Source: Gnetum montanum (lineage: Eukaryota; Streptophyta; Gnetopsida; Gnetales; Gnetaceae). Taken from it: 50,883 bases of DNA. Shown piece by piece: positions 29,871 to 42,600 of this stretch. Within the stretch, counting starts at the first letter, position 1. Each line of letters starts with the position of its first letter. The translations under genes and the position numbers were made by a program. The notes beneath the pieces were generated by a model. It saw only the letters and a list, made by a program, of their open reading frames with translations, was not told the DNA's origin and searched no databases. The stretch spans positions 196,383 to 247,265 of the forward strand of contig MNCI01030304.1 in assembly GCA_015680685.1 (NCBI GenBank). Direction: 5' to 3'.

Positions 29871-32800
29871 CTTATAGAAGTTATAAATTGGACTATATAC
29901 CATGTGGTATATCTAGATTACAATTATTCAAATTTTAGTAGGGTACATGGGGTCATAACAAGGTATCCATATCATTGGATTTACCCTCCTAGCTAGACTA
30001 AAAACATTAGACCCACGATAATGTAAAATATAAAGTTACTATGAACAAAAAGATGATAACAATAAAAATAATGTTATTAGAAAATCCTGTTAGCTCCATT
30101 AATTCCCTAGCTATAGAATGACATTTTATTATCTATTTAATCTCAATTATAATAACGAATATTTCTTAAGCATAGATATCGAATTCAATATTTCAATAAA
30201 TATCCTCTATTGAAAGATCAATGTTGCAAGGATATAACAATGAATCATCAATGGTGAGGTTAGAAAGAATATAACTAATAATTTCAATTTGATGAATCAC
30301 TTGAGAAGAAAGAGGTTGAGGATTTAACTTATGGGCTAAAGTCTAAATTTACTTTTTCTTGTCCTTAAGAAGAGATAAAGAGCACAACTAATTTATAGGA
30401 GTCCTTAGTAGAATTGATGTTATAACCTGAGTTACTAAACCAAGAAGTTATCATAAAGTTTTTCTTACCAACTTGTGCATCTACATTATAAGAATCAACA
30501 TAAGTTTCTACATTAATAAAAGAAGCGAAAATGATAGCATTGGTTGAACGGGAGTAATTCTTTCATCAAAATTTATCATAGGTAAACTAATATATAACTT
30601 CATAATACTTATACCTTTATCCATTTGGCATGGATTAATAAAGGTTATAGATAACTTCACAATAACTTTGTATTAGCAAGTTATACAAAGCTGAAGATAT
30701 TAGCATGCCCTTGGAATTGCAAATCATACTATGGGTTTGATACAAGCATAACCTTCAAAATGCTGCAAAGTTTGCATTGCTCATGCTGCTCACACTCCCC
30801 ACTGCTTATGTTGCTCTTATGAAGTTTACGTCACTACTTCTACTAAGTATGTGCCATTGTCACTACTCTTTTTTAGTAACTCTTCTTTTTCTCAATGTTT
30901 GAATGTTGAAACTCATGTATAAGTTTCTTATATTTTTATGCTTTCAAATTTGTGAAAAAAAAGGACCTAAGTTTCATTCTCATGGTGGTCATTTTATCAA
31001 GTTCTATAGAAAACAGTAAGTGATTGTCATGGCTTAAGTTTCACTTATTGTTTCTTAATTGATGAATAGAGTTGTAAGCAAAAGAATTAGACAATAACTT
31101 GGTATAGGAACTATTAACTTCAAGCATGATATTAACTTTGATCAAACAAAGAGGAATACATTTATTAGAGAAATGAACATAAGTTCCTAGAAATAGGAAA
31201 GATATTGTTAAGTTTCTTAAGTCCTTAGAGAAGTGTGTTTGCTATAGCTTGTGGGTATGCACATTAGTTTTGGTCATGGAGAGGAATATTTTAAATGGTG
31301 TTGCTCCTACTCATACCCATTGATTGAGCTCCTTACATCTATTTTTCTCCATAGGTCAAAAAGGTATGTTTCTTTAGTCTCAATTAAATTTGGAAACTCT
31401 TATTTCTTTAGTCAGTAAGGTGTGTTTTTTGTTATTAAAATTTAAACTTCATGTTTATCAAAATTATGGATTTTCTTTAATTTTTGTATTATGCCTTAGA
31501 AATTTAGGGCATCAAGCCCGAAATGTTAATTTCATTACATTGTTCCTAATTAATCTACAAAGTGTAACGTTCACAATATCCTAAATTACAATTAACACTA
31601 GCATGGTGCAACGCAGGAGCCCCAAAAGATGAATCATGCTTACCATTATCATAGTATTCAGGATTTTCATCTTTAGGATTTCACTTTCCTAATTGAGCCA
31701 TTGTGTGTACACTCCATAAAAATGTCATGGAAAGTGAATACAAGGCTAATGAGAAGGGTTACCATATCCCCAGAAAATGCTTTACCAATTGTTTCCAAGT
31801 GTTGGGAGAATGTAACCCATAAACACACATTTTTGGCCCATGTTGTGTCTTAAGTAGATTTATCACTTTAAGATTAAAAGGTGTGGGGTAATAGCCCTAG
31901 CAAAGTGGGACACAAAGCATTGATTACCAATGCTCCTATGAGAATCCATTCATTTCTTATTTTCTTGGCTTTGCAAATATCACACAATAATAAACCTAGT
32001 AATACAACTATTGCTACAATTTTAGTATAGAATAGAACTAACTGTTTGGATTCCCTAGTAAATTTCTACACCTACTCTCTACTATTCCTACACATCTTTG
32101 CTTAGTTTCCTAACAATTTACTTAGAAAGTACCCTTTGAGTATATGTTAGGAGATAATTGTACTTTATGGGTCTAGCAATTTTTTAAAACCACTCCACCC
32201 TAACTAATACTCCTTTTCACCCAAAATATTTTCTATAGAATTATACATATTTTCTACATCCACAAGATTTTGAACATAGTAGATCATGCAAAGTGATATT
32301 ACAAAGTGAATCCAAAGTATATATTCCAATTTTAGACATAATAGCATAACAAAGATATTCATGTTTGATTTTTAACTTTGCAATGTTGTATTTTATATTA
32401 GAAGATCCATGAGAAGAATACTGAAAGATCAGAGAGGAGAGAATTTTTTCCTTCATGTTGATAGTTTTATTGATGGATCTTTAACACATTATCAAACACA
32501 AATGAGAATAATATAGTTGTAAATAGCTTCTAGTCTATGTTATATCGTAACAAATGTTCATGTAATTTATCTCTGTAACTTAGCTCTTTTTAGATGTTCA
32601 CTATGTTTCTATTTTAATGCTTGATGATTCTGCATTTAGTAGTTCTATTGTTAATCTCTCAAATTATGGTTAGAACTTGTAATATGAAAATTACAATCTA
32701 ATGAAAAGACTAATCAAATTCTAGATAAGTTTGTCCACAATTGAAATTTAATTTTAAAAAGTTGCTACTTTCTAATCATCTTTTCCTATTAAATTTTCCT

Positions 32801-33310
32801 ATTTTAGTTCCTCTTGTTCCTTTAATTTTTCCATGTAAAATCTATGAGAAGTAGTGAACTTGTTTAGATCCCTTTATATCCTTGTTAGGATTAGAATTTA
32901 ATACATAAATTATGGGTTTTATAAGGATAAAATGCAAAAATATTTATGCTTTTGATGTCATGCCACTTTTGAAATGGGTTTTCATGGAAATTTACATTTG
33001 TTTATTAATATGCATACCATATGTAAATACAAACTTCTTTAATATGTAAAATTCTTTAACATATTATCATATTTGTTTATGAAATATGAATGTTGCTATT
33101 TTAGACCAATCTTTACTCTTCATGTTTTTCCTCTACTAATCATCCATTTACACATATGCATCTATGGTATGCTAATATTTTTTTTTTTTTTTGCAAGTTC
33201 TAGGTTATAATGTTTTTGTTCTTTGTCTATATTGTAATTGTTTTATTCCTTATTATCTCTCATGCTATTTCAATTAGTATTTTTTTGATAAGCTAGATTA
33301 TTTGTCAGTC
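29871..33310. other. AT-rich stretch, no gene seen
   Basis: No protein domain could be read on either strand. Open frames at 31390-31584 (plus) and 32241-32456 (minus) are short and hydrophobic or low-complexity. Parts may be the 5' section of copia A, but I found no primer site or matching LTR. Confidence 0.35.
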
Positions 33311-33319
33311 TCTTAGTCC

Positions 33320-34110
33320 ATATTCCAAGTCAAAATTATAAATATCTTGCTATCATGTGTATGTCTTATTAGTTTAAACATATACAAAAATGAAATGAGT
33401 ATTTGAAACTATATCAAAAATAAGCAACATAAACAATATTCATGTAACATAATTTAAACATACTTAAATGTATAACAAGTGTTTGTTATTATGGTTGCTA
33501 TTTTTAAAATATGTTCTTAAATCACAAAAAGAGGGTGCATTGGAGGATTGCTCATCTTAGCAATTCATAATCCATGTAGGTTTTCAATATCAACATACTA
33601 TGTTCAAAGAACATACATTTTGTAGATTCATAATTTTGTAAAAGATTTTTTTTTATAAAATCATAGGTTAAAGAAATGAAATGTTGTTGTTAGAAGTCGC
33701 ATGGCCATGCAACCTACTAAAACAAAGCTATTAATTGAAAATTCAAGAATAAATTATAGATATTCTATTATCATTTAAATGTCTTGATATTCTCATTAAT
33801 ATATTAACCTGTTAAAATAATCATGGTTCTAAAATTATACAAGAAATAAGTGATAGAAACTGAAAATATTTATTATTAATATTCCTTTTTGTAAGACAAG
33901 TTCCTCTCTATGGTTCTATTGAAGGATGTTCATTTGAGCAAACCATAACCCATGTAGGTATTTATATATCGACAGTATGCTCAAAGTAAGTATAGAACTA
34001 TAAATCATTAAAAAACTCCCAAATACATCATAATAATTTTCTCACATTATTGCTTTTAGTAAAATACGTTTCATAAATATTACATTTATGTTGGTTTCAC
34101 ATGTTGTTCA
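33320..34110 (+). repeat. Degenerate tandem pair, about 380-420 bp period
   Basis: Blocks at 33328 and 33749 (ATTATA[AG]ATAT core), and at 33539 and 33917 (GGA-GA/GG-AT-GCTCAT/TTCAT, then CCATGTAGGT), recur in the same order with many differences. A third partial copy may start near 34097. It sits directly beside the 279-bp satellite but the units are different. Confidence 0.5.
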
Positions 34111-34261
34111 TTCAAGAAATCCATAATAGGTAACATAAAAGCTAGAAAATAGATTACCAAGTTCTAAGAAACTCTTCAAAATAGGTTGTACAACATTACA
34201 TCCTTTTAAAAAATTAAGAAGAAATATTATGCATTATTCAAGATATTTGTACTTCATTTCA

Positions 34262-35504
34262 TATACTAAATGCATGTGTCTGTGCATGTTCCTATTTAAA
34301 TGTTGTGTGATACTTGTGGTTCAAGAGGATGTTTGACCATGCATGTTTAGATATCCAATGTGATTTGATTTTGGATATGTAGGTTATTTAATTGGACATG
34401 TTCAAATATATACACTCAACAATGTTGGTGGTATGAGGTACCCTTGCACTATACTATTATAGTTATGTGATCAACCAAGAACCATATGATCTAATAGGTT
34501 ACCCATCTATGTGTGTTCCTATATGACTATTGTGTGATTCTTGGGCTTACAAGGAATCATTGTATATTGTAGTTATAAAGTTGACAAAAATTTTCCATCA
34601 TTCTAGGATGTTTGATTATACATGTTTGAGTATCCAATGTGATTTGGTTTTTGATATGCAGGTTGTTTGATTGGACATGTTCAAATCAATATGCTTGATA
34701 ATATTGGTGATATAGGATGTTCTTGCACTATACTATTATAGTTATGTGATTAACCAAGAACTGTATGATGTAGGTTATCCATATGTGCATGTTTCTATAT
34801 GATTGTTGTGTGATTTTTGGGCTTATGGGAAATCATCATGTATTGTAGTTACATGGTTGGTAGGAAATTATCTATCAGTTTAGAATGCTTGATTGTGCAT
34901 GTTTGAATATCCAATGTGATTTGGTTTTTGATATTTAGGTTGCCAAATTGAACATGTTCAAATCTATATGCTTGATAATGTTTGTGGTCTAGGGTGTTCT
35001 TGCACTATACCATTATAGTTATGTGATCAACCAAGAATTGTATGATCTAGTAAGTTACCCAATAGTGCATGTTCTTGTATAACTATTGTGTGATTCCTAG
35101 GCTTATTGGGAATTATCATTTATTATTGTTACATAGATGATAAGAAATTTTCTATCAAGCTAGGATGCCTAATCATGCATGTTTAAATATCCAACGTGAT
35201 TTGGTTTCAATATGTAGGTTGCTTGATTCAACAAGTTCAAATCTATACATTAAATAATGTTGATGGTCTAGGATGCTCCTACACTATACTATTATAGTTA
35301 TGTTATCAACCAAGAACTATATGATCCAAGTGGTTACCCATCCATGCATGTTTTTATGCGACTGTTATGTTATGCATAGGCTTATAAGGAATCATCATAT
35401 ATTGTGGTTACAAAGTTGATAGGAAATTTTCTATTAGTTTAAGATGCTTGATCATGCATGTTTGAATATCCATCATGATTTATTTTTTTGATATGTAGGC
35501 TTGA
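34262..35504 (+). repeat. About 279-bp tandem satellite, four full units plus partials
   Basis: Units start at 34328, 34607, 34884, 35164 and 35443 (periods 279, 277, 280, 279). Each begins GATG, then CATGCATGTTT-like sequence and ATATCCAATGTGATTT, has ACTATACTATTATAGTTATG in the middle and GGGCTTA-GGAATCATCAT near the end. The first and last units are partial. Units differ by small substitutions and short indels, so the array is not recent. No coding frame is kept. Confidence 0.92.
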
Positions 35505-37237
35505 TGAGTGGTTGGGTATTTCAAAAATCAAACACGCAATTCACGAGTATTCATGTGTAACTTGATCTTAATCTGTAGATGGATAATGTAAGTATACTAG
35601 TAGTTGATGTTTAGTTTGCGATTGTTGTCTTATCACATAGAGTTAGCAAAGCTCAAGTCATATGATTTAGCTATTAGTAAGGTATATGATATATTAATGT
35701 TGTTCGACTTGAGTTACACTAAGTGCTAACATGATGAAATTAATGATAAATCATAAGCCAAAGTATAATAAAAATAGAAAGTTATTCTAGCCTATGGTGA
35801 TAAGCAACCATTCTTAGTTTTCCATACACATCTAGTTTTCCATAAAAATAGAAAGTTATTCTAGCCTATGGTGATTACCAAATAGTTACATGTTTCACTC
35901 AGAACTAGTTCATTCTTATACCACCTTACTAAGAGACATTAGAAAAATAAAGTACTTAGAAAATATAAATGACTTAATGCATATGAACATGATGAAAAGT
36001 AAAATTAAACTAAGTGAGATGATACAATGGTAAAAAAAAAAAAACTCATTCTTTATTTCTGATCATGAATTATATCTAAGAATAATTCACTTGAAAAAAG
36101 ATTCTATACAACTATTGTTTACCACACTACGGGCATTTACTTTAACTCTAACTTTAATTCACAAAAACAAATTGTAACAATTTGGCTAAGTATTGGTGAA
36201 AGTTGTTGTAATGATGTAGCAGTGGATTGGTATTTATTGGCATGATCCCCTAATATCCAATCCAAAATACAAAATGTCTAGATAAATTATAATAGTAGAA
36301 TAAATAGATAAGTATCTATAAATATAAGCAAGGTATTAAACTACAAACAATATAAAATAATAATCATGTATAAATTTTAAAATTAACATTACTAACTTAA
36401 ATAAATAGAAAGCAAAGTTAGGCCTACATCAAGGACAAGCAAGTACAAAGTTCACACTGCTAACCAATAGGCATAAAATTACAAAGTATAGAGAACTAGT
36501 TGAACATTCTCATAAAGTACATCAAATAGGGAACTTAAAAAAAATCCTAAATATCTAACTTATAATTTAAACACCTACTTTTCCAACTAATCCTCAAAGT
36601 TAACACTTATCACACCTAAGCGATTAAAATAGAGAGGAAGTACTCCTTTAAGGATTTTACAACCAAGCATTATGTAGTTGGACAACAATGCATAAGGGGG
36701 TTGTTATGTTCAAATAGTTAGTGCTAGCATCCAAATAAATAAACAACAAAAATTAATAATATAATCATGAAATAAATAATAGTGAATGACCAAAGATATC
36801 TAAATGAAATACCATCACCATCCAATCACAAATTATGAAAGCATAGCATCAACTTTTTGTGTCTAAATGTCAAAGTTTCAATGTATACTTTTTATGTAGA
36901 AAAAGATTTTATTGAAATTAAAATCCAAAACCAAACAAAATATTTGTGTATAAATTTATTTATATTTCTTAAATCTAGTATCAAGACCAACCAATAATTC
37001 TTTAGTTTCTCTTATTACCAAGGATCAAAGAGCCCAAAGTCTTCTATCTTAACCCCTTCATGTAGCATTATTTAAAGTAAAATAAGACATGAACTTAATT
37101 ACTATAAACAAAGAAGGAATCACTAATGACTAAGAGTTTATTCAAAACCAAGTAGCCACTTCCTAACATAGGAACACCTTTTTTGGACCCCTTTTCATCC
37201 GTATCGATGGAGAAATGAAGGTTTTGAGTAGCTAAAG
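35505..37237. other. AT-rich stretch, no gene seen
   Basis: Follows the satellite. It holds a 34-bp perfect direct repeat (35768-35801 and 35842-35875) and no coding signal. Its right part leads into the octamer array at 37238. Confidence 0.4.
35768..35875 (+). repeat. 34-bp perfect direct repeat
   Basis: A unit starting ATAAAAATAGAAAG and ending CTATGGTGAT occurs at 35768-35801 and 35842-35875 with no mismatch. The spacer carries a smaller duplication of AGTTTTCCATA. The perfect identity suggests a recent local duplication in otherwise old DNA. Confidence 0.9.
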
Positions 37238-37506
37238 AGACATCTTAGACCTTTGCAAACATCTTGATTAAGAATCAATAGTTGACAATAAATATTCCAT
37301 TAGCCTAGAAGACATCTTGGCTAGGAGTGAAGATGTCTTAGCTAGAAAGGAGATGTCTTGGACCAAGAGAAAAACATGTTACCTTGAGAGAAGATGTTTC
37401 TAAGGAGATGTCTTATTTATAGAGAATATATCTTGCCCAAACTAAAGACATCTTACTTGCACCTTGGTTTTGATAGAGAGATGTCTTGTTAAGCATGTAG
37501 ACATCT
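37238..37506 (+). repeat. Octamer array beside the gypsy-type gag remnant
   Basis: About eleven AGACATCT/AGATGTCT octamers or one-mismatch variants, in both orientations, in 269 bp. The density resembles the copia-family LTR arrays, but the flanks do not match those LTRs and no TATAAAAG follows. Confidence 0.75.
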
Positions 37507-38130
37507 TATTTAACTAGGAAAAAGATCTAAGATGGTAATTTTAATTTAAAAATAGTTAGAAATGTTGATTCTAAGATTAGAAATTGCCAAGAGTCTTCAA
37601 GTTGGTCATGGAAAAGCTTTCTGTAAGGTCTTAGTTTTTGTAATTAATAAATATTGATAATGTTTGCATGTTTTTGACACATGATGAGAGTGCAGAGAAT
37701 TAAGAGAGCTTGCATGAGAGTCATGCACATCTCTATGGTCAATTTTGTACATGATATTACCCATTATAACTCATTATGTGTGTTAAATATTAGTCTTGTG
37801 TGTGTGAGAGATAGATATAGATCGATTGTACCTTCCATTGAGGTTGATCATGTGTGTTTTTTTAGAGCCTCATGGCCTATAATATCATTGAATGTATGCA
37901 TGTTATTGTTTCATGAAACTCTAGTTTCATTATATTGGTAATTTTCTTCTAGTTTTAATAGAAGATAACTTGTTTTCTTATTTTCTAGTAATTGAATTAT
38001 CCCACATAATATCTAAATTCAAGGTATTTTGTAGGGTTAACGTAGTTTGGAATGACCCTGCTCTAGGATTGGTAGTACAGTACTTAGGATTTTTATTTTA
38101 AATTTTGTTGCATATTTTTTATCTCTTTTA
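37507..38130 (+). other. Leader or LTR-like sequence before the gag remnant
   Basis: T-rich sequence of about 620 bp that directly precedes a gag-like ATG. It could be the R/U5 and leader of the element that owned that gag, with the octamer array as U3. I see no primer binding site for tRNA-Met or tRNA-Asp. The 86-codon open frame at 37681-37941 has no recognisable domain. Confidence 0.35.
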
Positions 38131-39070
38131 GATGGACTCTAAAAAGAAAAATGCTCAAGCCTTGAATAGAGACATGAGTATGAAATATGTCTTTTAACTA
38201 ATGGTTGCATGATTGAATGAGATTAGTACCAAGTATATAGAAATGTAGGTTCCAACCATATTTACACTTATGGCGATAATGAACATTCTCATTCAAATGG
38301 TAATAAGAAGTTTCTTAGCTAGGTGGTGGGGCACCAAATGAGAAGGAAGATCATTCTAGCTATGATAGTGTATGCATACATCAACCTAAGGTTTCAGGGG
38401 AGGAAATCCAAATTCTCATGTCAAAACTCTAAGAGCTCTATTAAAGAAATATTTTTCTTCTCATGAAAAATTAGGTGATAATATGAAGCAAGACTTGGTA
38501 GAGCATTCAGGAAAGCTACAAGACTTATGTATGTGGAATTGAAAACTTTCAATGGTGTAGATGGCACGAATGCTTTTGTAAGTTAGTTGAATGTACTTAG
38601 CAAGTATTTTAAGCTTGAGAAGATACCAAATCATTTGAGGGTACTAATGTACTAAATCTAGACTTGAAGGTATGACTTCTACTTGATGGGAAAAAGAGTC
38701 CTAAGGTTATGAGAGGAAAAATGATCAACCTATAAAGGATTAGAATTTGATGAAATATAGGTTAAAAAAATTTAAACAATCTTAGTAAAGGTAAGAGATA
38801 ATCATGAAGCTTAAATTTCTTAGATAGGGAGACAAAGATGTCAAGAAGTTTTATATTAAATTTTATGATCTATTCCATCAAGGTAAGGTAAAGTAGGAGG
38901 AATATGAACAAGCTTCAATATTTCTTGAAGGTCTCAAGATGGCTTATTAGCAAGAGTTATCATTCTATGAGCTTTAAATCCTTAATGATACTTATGATTT
39001 GGCACTCAAGAAAGAAAAGAAACTTAGTGAATTTGGAGGTAGGAGCAAAAAAGCTTCAAAGGAGAAGAAT
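38131..39070 (+). pseudogene. Gypsy-type gag remnant, cut by copia B
   Basis: Starts MDSKKKNAQALNRD at 38131 and, across many stops and shifts, reads segments typical of retrotransposon gag: FNGVDGTNAFV near 38550, LSKYFKLEKIP near 38600, then DKDVKKFYIKFYDLFHQG near 38830 and ASIFLEGLKM near 38915. The reading ends KASKEKN exactly where the copia B LTR starts at 39071. The remainder is expected beyond copia B, outside the window. Gag would form the particle; this one is dead. Confidence 0.75.
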
Positions 39071-39250
39071 TGAGGATCATTGAAGCATGTGAAGGGGGAT
39101 GAATAAGTTTCCAAAAAAATTTCTCTAACACAAAGCACATACCAATTTTAACATGGTTCCCCAACTTGGGTAGTTTATACTTAGAAGGTAGTTTGCAAGC
39201 ACACCTTTGGACTTTGTTCCTTCCAAAATGTGGTTTTAAGGGTACCACAC
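39071..39250 (-). repeat. Copia B 3' LTR, outer 180 bp (left of G2)
   Basis: Begins TGAGGATCATTG, the reverse of the LTR terminus, and matches the window's right edge (TGAGGATTGTTG at 50843) and the solo LTR at 23882. It continues at 46229 after the G2 insertion. Confidence 0.85.
39246..39250. other. Target-site duplication of G2 (left)
   Basis: CACAC here and at 46229-46233, directly outside the two LTRs of G2. Confidence 0.85.
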
Positions 39251-40045
39251 TGATGGGACGCGATATCGCATGGGCCACGATATCATGTACACGATATCGC
39301 AGTCCATCGTCATTTCTATAAATAAGAAGTGGCTCTCCCTTGTTTCATCATCTAGATCTAGACCCTTAGCGAAACTCTGGCAGTTTTACCTCTCCAAAGA
39401 TAGAATAATTTCCATGTGCCCGCAATAGGAGCTCCAAAGTGAATAGATCTTTATTCGAGCAAATATTGTACCTAAACACAAGTTTGTGTACAGAAATAAA
39501 GACGAACTGTTGGATAAACCTTGCAATGCATGGACTAAGCTAATTAGTATTTCAATTACTGTTATTTATTGTTGATCATTTAAATGATTTATTAGTTAAT
39601 TAAATCTCTCTCAACCCTTCTCCCAAAGTTAAGTGCATTCAGTATGACTAGTTCGAGCATGTGCGTTACGCTTGGTGATCCCAATAATGAATAGCGTTTG
39701 GTAATCAAGGTTGCATCGGTTCATGGTGTGAACTGTAAGTGGGAATGGATGATGATGCTAGGTTAATTAAAGCCTAGTTAGTTAGTTAAAGTTAGTTAAT
39801 TAGTCTCTTCCTCCTTTACCTCATTAGCATAGGCAATAAAACATAAAAGCTATAAAAATCACATACCTCAAACTTACTTAACCATACAACCGTGACAAAT
39901 ACAAGTAAGTCTGAGAAGACAATGAACGATTAACCTTAAGTGTTCCATAAGGTGTGTAGGCACTTAGTCTGTAGAGTTCGAACGGATCACATGTGGAATG
40001 CTCGTATTCGTATGGTTGAGTGTAGGGGTACCTCGCCACTCATGA
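39251..40045 (+). repeat. 5' LTR of G2
   Basis: 795 bp, starting TGATGGGACG; the last two bases are GA where CA is expected (3' LTR has CA). U3 has GATATC palindromes, then the TATA box at 39317. It is 49 bp shorter than the 3' LTR because part of the U3 palindrome region is missing. Confidence 0.95.
39317..39324 (+). promoter_or_regulatory. TATA box, G2 5' LTR
   Basis: TATAAATA followed by AGAAG about 66 bp from the LTR start, conserved in the family. Confidence 0.6.
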
Positions 40046-40046
40046 T

Positions 40047-40064
40047 TGGCGCCGTTGCCAAGGA
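40047..40064 (+). other. Primer binding site of G2 (tRNA-Asp)
   Basis: TGGCGCCGTTGCCAAGGA one base after the LTR; the first 13 bases are exactly complementary to the 3' end of plant tRNA-Asp including CCA. Confidence 0.9.
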
Positions 40065-40289
40065 CTAAGTTGTTTGTGTGCTAAGTAGAACATAGAAAAT
40101 CATCCATATCATTGGGAAACTTAAACAAAACCTTAGGGTTAATTAAAAAAAAATTATATAACAGTTAATTAGCACACTGAATAAGACACATTGTCTTGTT
40201 CTTCTCATAAAAGCACTTCACCACCTAGGGATCACACAAGAGACCGTTGGTAGTCTAACACACATAACTGCAAATTGCCAGTTCCTCAA

Positions 40290-41174
40290 TAGTATCGGGT
40301 GATGTATATTCATCCCAATGAGTATATACCTGATTTTACTTTTATCCTCCATTAGGATGAACAACTGCGTTGGCGTGATTTGCAAGGTAACATAGTGTTA
40401 CCCCTAGATCGTGCAGTCCCCAACATGCTCGTTCATGCTCTTGCACAGATAGGCATGAAGCAGCTATACATTGAATACGTTGCATGTGATCATAGCATAA
40501 GGGACTATTGTCCCACAATAGCACAATGTTTAAGGGACTTGTGGCAAGAGAGTCACCATACATTGTTGAAGGGCAAAGGGGTCCCACATGTCCTAAGCAA
40601 AATTGGGGATGGTGAACCAATTATAACAGTTTCTCCATCAAATGATGTTCCCCCTCCTAACAATAGTGAGGAGGTGGGGTATCAGAACCTATGCTCCACA
40701 ATACACAACCCTGGTTCTAATCCCCATGAACACCAAGTGTTCACCGAGGGAACGAAAACACATGACAAGGATGGGCATTCAAATTGTCATCACGATCGAG
40801 GCTGTAGCCACCGAAGAGAAGATGAGAAACATCGTCATGACAATGGTTCCCCTTCTTCTTTTCCTTCATCACATCACTCACCCTCTCCTTCCACATCAGG
40901 ACATAGTCACCAAGAGCACAACGGTGAGGATAAGGGTAAGCAAAATGAGAGACCTCGACGAGAGAGTCGAGAGCGAGGACAAGGACATTCAAGAGAATAT
41001 AGGCATGGAAGAAGGGAAAGTAGGGAAGCATGTAGGCATCATAGATGTCATGAGAGATATGATCATGACAAACCCCTAATTGCCACCCGAAGTATGTTAG
41101 ATATTACAAAGGCTTTGAGAATACTTACAAGGCATCAAAAAGAAAGCCGGATGAAGAGATTAGAAACGGTTTGA
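40290..41174 (+). pseudogene. gag N-terminal part of G2 with an Arg/His/Ser/Glu-rich region
   Basis: An open frame runs through 40380-41174, and reading extends upstream past a stop at about 40353 (IHPNEYIPDF before it). The first ~110 residues include LDRAVPNMLVHALAQIGMKQ and CLRDLWQESH, similar to decayed G1 sequence near 600-830. From about 40770 to 41080 it becomes extremely rich in Arg, His, Ser, Glu and Asp (for example RRESRERGQGHSRE), resembling SR/RE-type RNA-binding tails. G1 has lost this part. There is no ATG at the open-frame start, so the true start lies upstream and is damaged. Confidence 0.7.
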
Positions 41175-41930
41175 GGGGGGATATAATGCTGATCTGCAAA
41201 ATCACTTACAAGAATTCCATGATGCCTATGCCTTATAGAATATCGAAAATGAGTGGTAGAAGTTAAAGTTGTTCCCTAGGACACTCATAAAAGAAGCAGA
41301 GAGTTGGTACTAGTCCTTAGAGCTAGAAACCATTAGGAGGTGGAGTATGATGCTAGAATTGTTTAACGATAAATACCAAACGTACTCTAGAGTGTCCAAC
41401 TTGCGTAAGCATATCCAAGGATGGAAGAAGGGTAATCACAAACCCCTGGTTGCTACCATGGGCCGATATTATGCATTGCTACATCGTTGCCCGGGCCATG
41501 GTTACGCACAATAGGATTAACTCCACCACCTCGTAGATGGGCTAAGATATGAAACTAGGAGAACCCTTGGGACATATGCCCAAGGGAGATTATCTGAACT
41601 TAGATCCCATGAATTCCTCCATTGTTGGAGTAAGTAGCTAAAGAAGAAGGAGAGCTATGGAAAAGAGAAAGTTTGGAAGAATATAACTGCGATCCTTCCC
41701 TCCAAAAGAAGGGAGTAAGATTCTGCGATGAAGAGGATGAGTCACCACTTGAAGAGTTGGTGAATAGAAAAACCTTGCAGCTTCAAAAGCTAACAACAGA
41801 AGTGTTAGCTAAGGTAAATGAGATATGGAGCTCCTTAGATAGTAAAATTAAAACTATTCTGAAAATCATAGAGGAGTCTAAGGAGGACGCAGTAGTATCC
41901 ATGATAAGAAAAAGCGGAGAGATTTAGGCC
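41175..41930 (+). pseudogene. gag core of G2
   Basis: Broken reading KLFPRTLIKEAESWY near 41262-41310, then LELFNDKYQTYSRV, LRKHIQGWKKGN and LLHRCPGHGYAQ near 41480. This is the retrotransposon gag core pattern (LFPxSLxxxAxxWY ... FxxKF ... QxxxE ... CPxHGxPQ) typical of Athila/Tat-like gag. A further open piece at 41673-41927 is acidic and coiled-coil-like. Several stops and frame changes. Confidence 0.7.
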
Positions 41931-42600
41931 ATGCACGTGACAAGGGTAAGGGAAAAATGACTATCACCGATGAGGTTGTGGATTCTAACATAGACAATGA
42001 CTATGGATGTGATATTTTCCAATATGACCATCCTAAGGGATGTTGCCCAATAATATCACATCTACAAGAGTTTGGGGTGTATGCACTCAACCCAGGACTT
42101 AACAGATGGTAGGCACCTCGAAGGTTACCTTATCCCCAAGGTAACCCAAGGAAGTTCCACCAACCATTAACATATTATCCAAGTGGAACTCTGCCACAAC
42201 CTATCGGGCAACATTAGCAGTGGCAGCACCCAAAATCATGGGGGATGACACTGCTTAGACAACAATATCCTTACCAGCAACCAGACCCGTATGGCTATTA
42301 CATGCAGCATCCGGTTTCTCCAAGTGACTCTATGGATCACGCAACCCTACAATGTCACTACTAAGTTCAGGATTATTTTAGGACTCCTTCTCCTATGGAA
42401 GATGCACCACATGCATACCATCCTCTGAATCCATCTGCCACTCTTACGTCAGTAGTTCCACTACCATCTGCTCCAACAATGAAAGGGGAACTCCCCACTC
42501 AACAGTAGCAACGTAATGCTACGAGAGCTGTAATCCTTCAACCCGTTACTGGTTCTGACAACTGCACAAAGAGAAGACCTTTCTTCAGAACTAAAAGCCC
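41931..42600 (+). pseudogene. Post-gag and proline-rich linker of G2
   Basis: Matches G1 from about 990 to 1640. The reading keeps Pro, Gln, Tyr and His-rich composition (QQYPYQQPDPYGYY near 42265), with no recognisable domain and several stops. A conserved FQYDHPKGCCP piece lies near 42020. Confidence 0.55.

Noticed and set aside
37681-37941. 86-codon plus-strand ORF before the gag remnant
   Set aside because: No domain; lies in the presumed LTR or leader.
40342-41079. Additional ORFs overlapping G2 gag on both strands
   Set aside because: Shadows of the gag frame caused by its charged repeat-like region.
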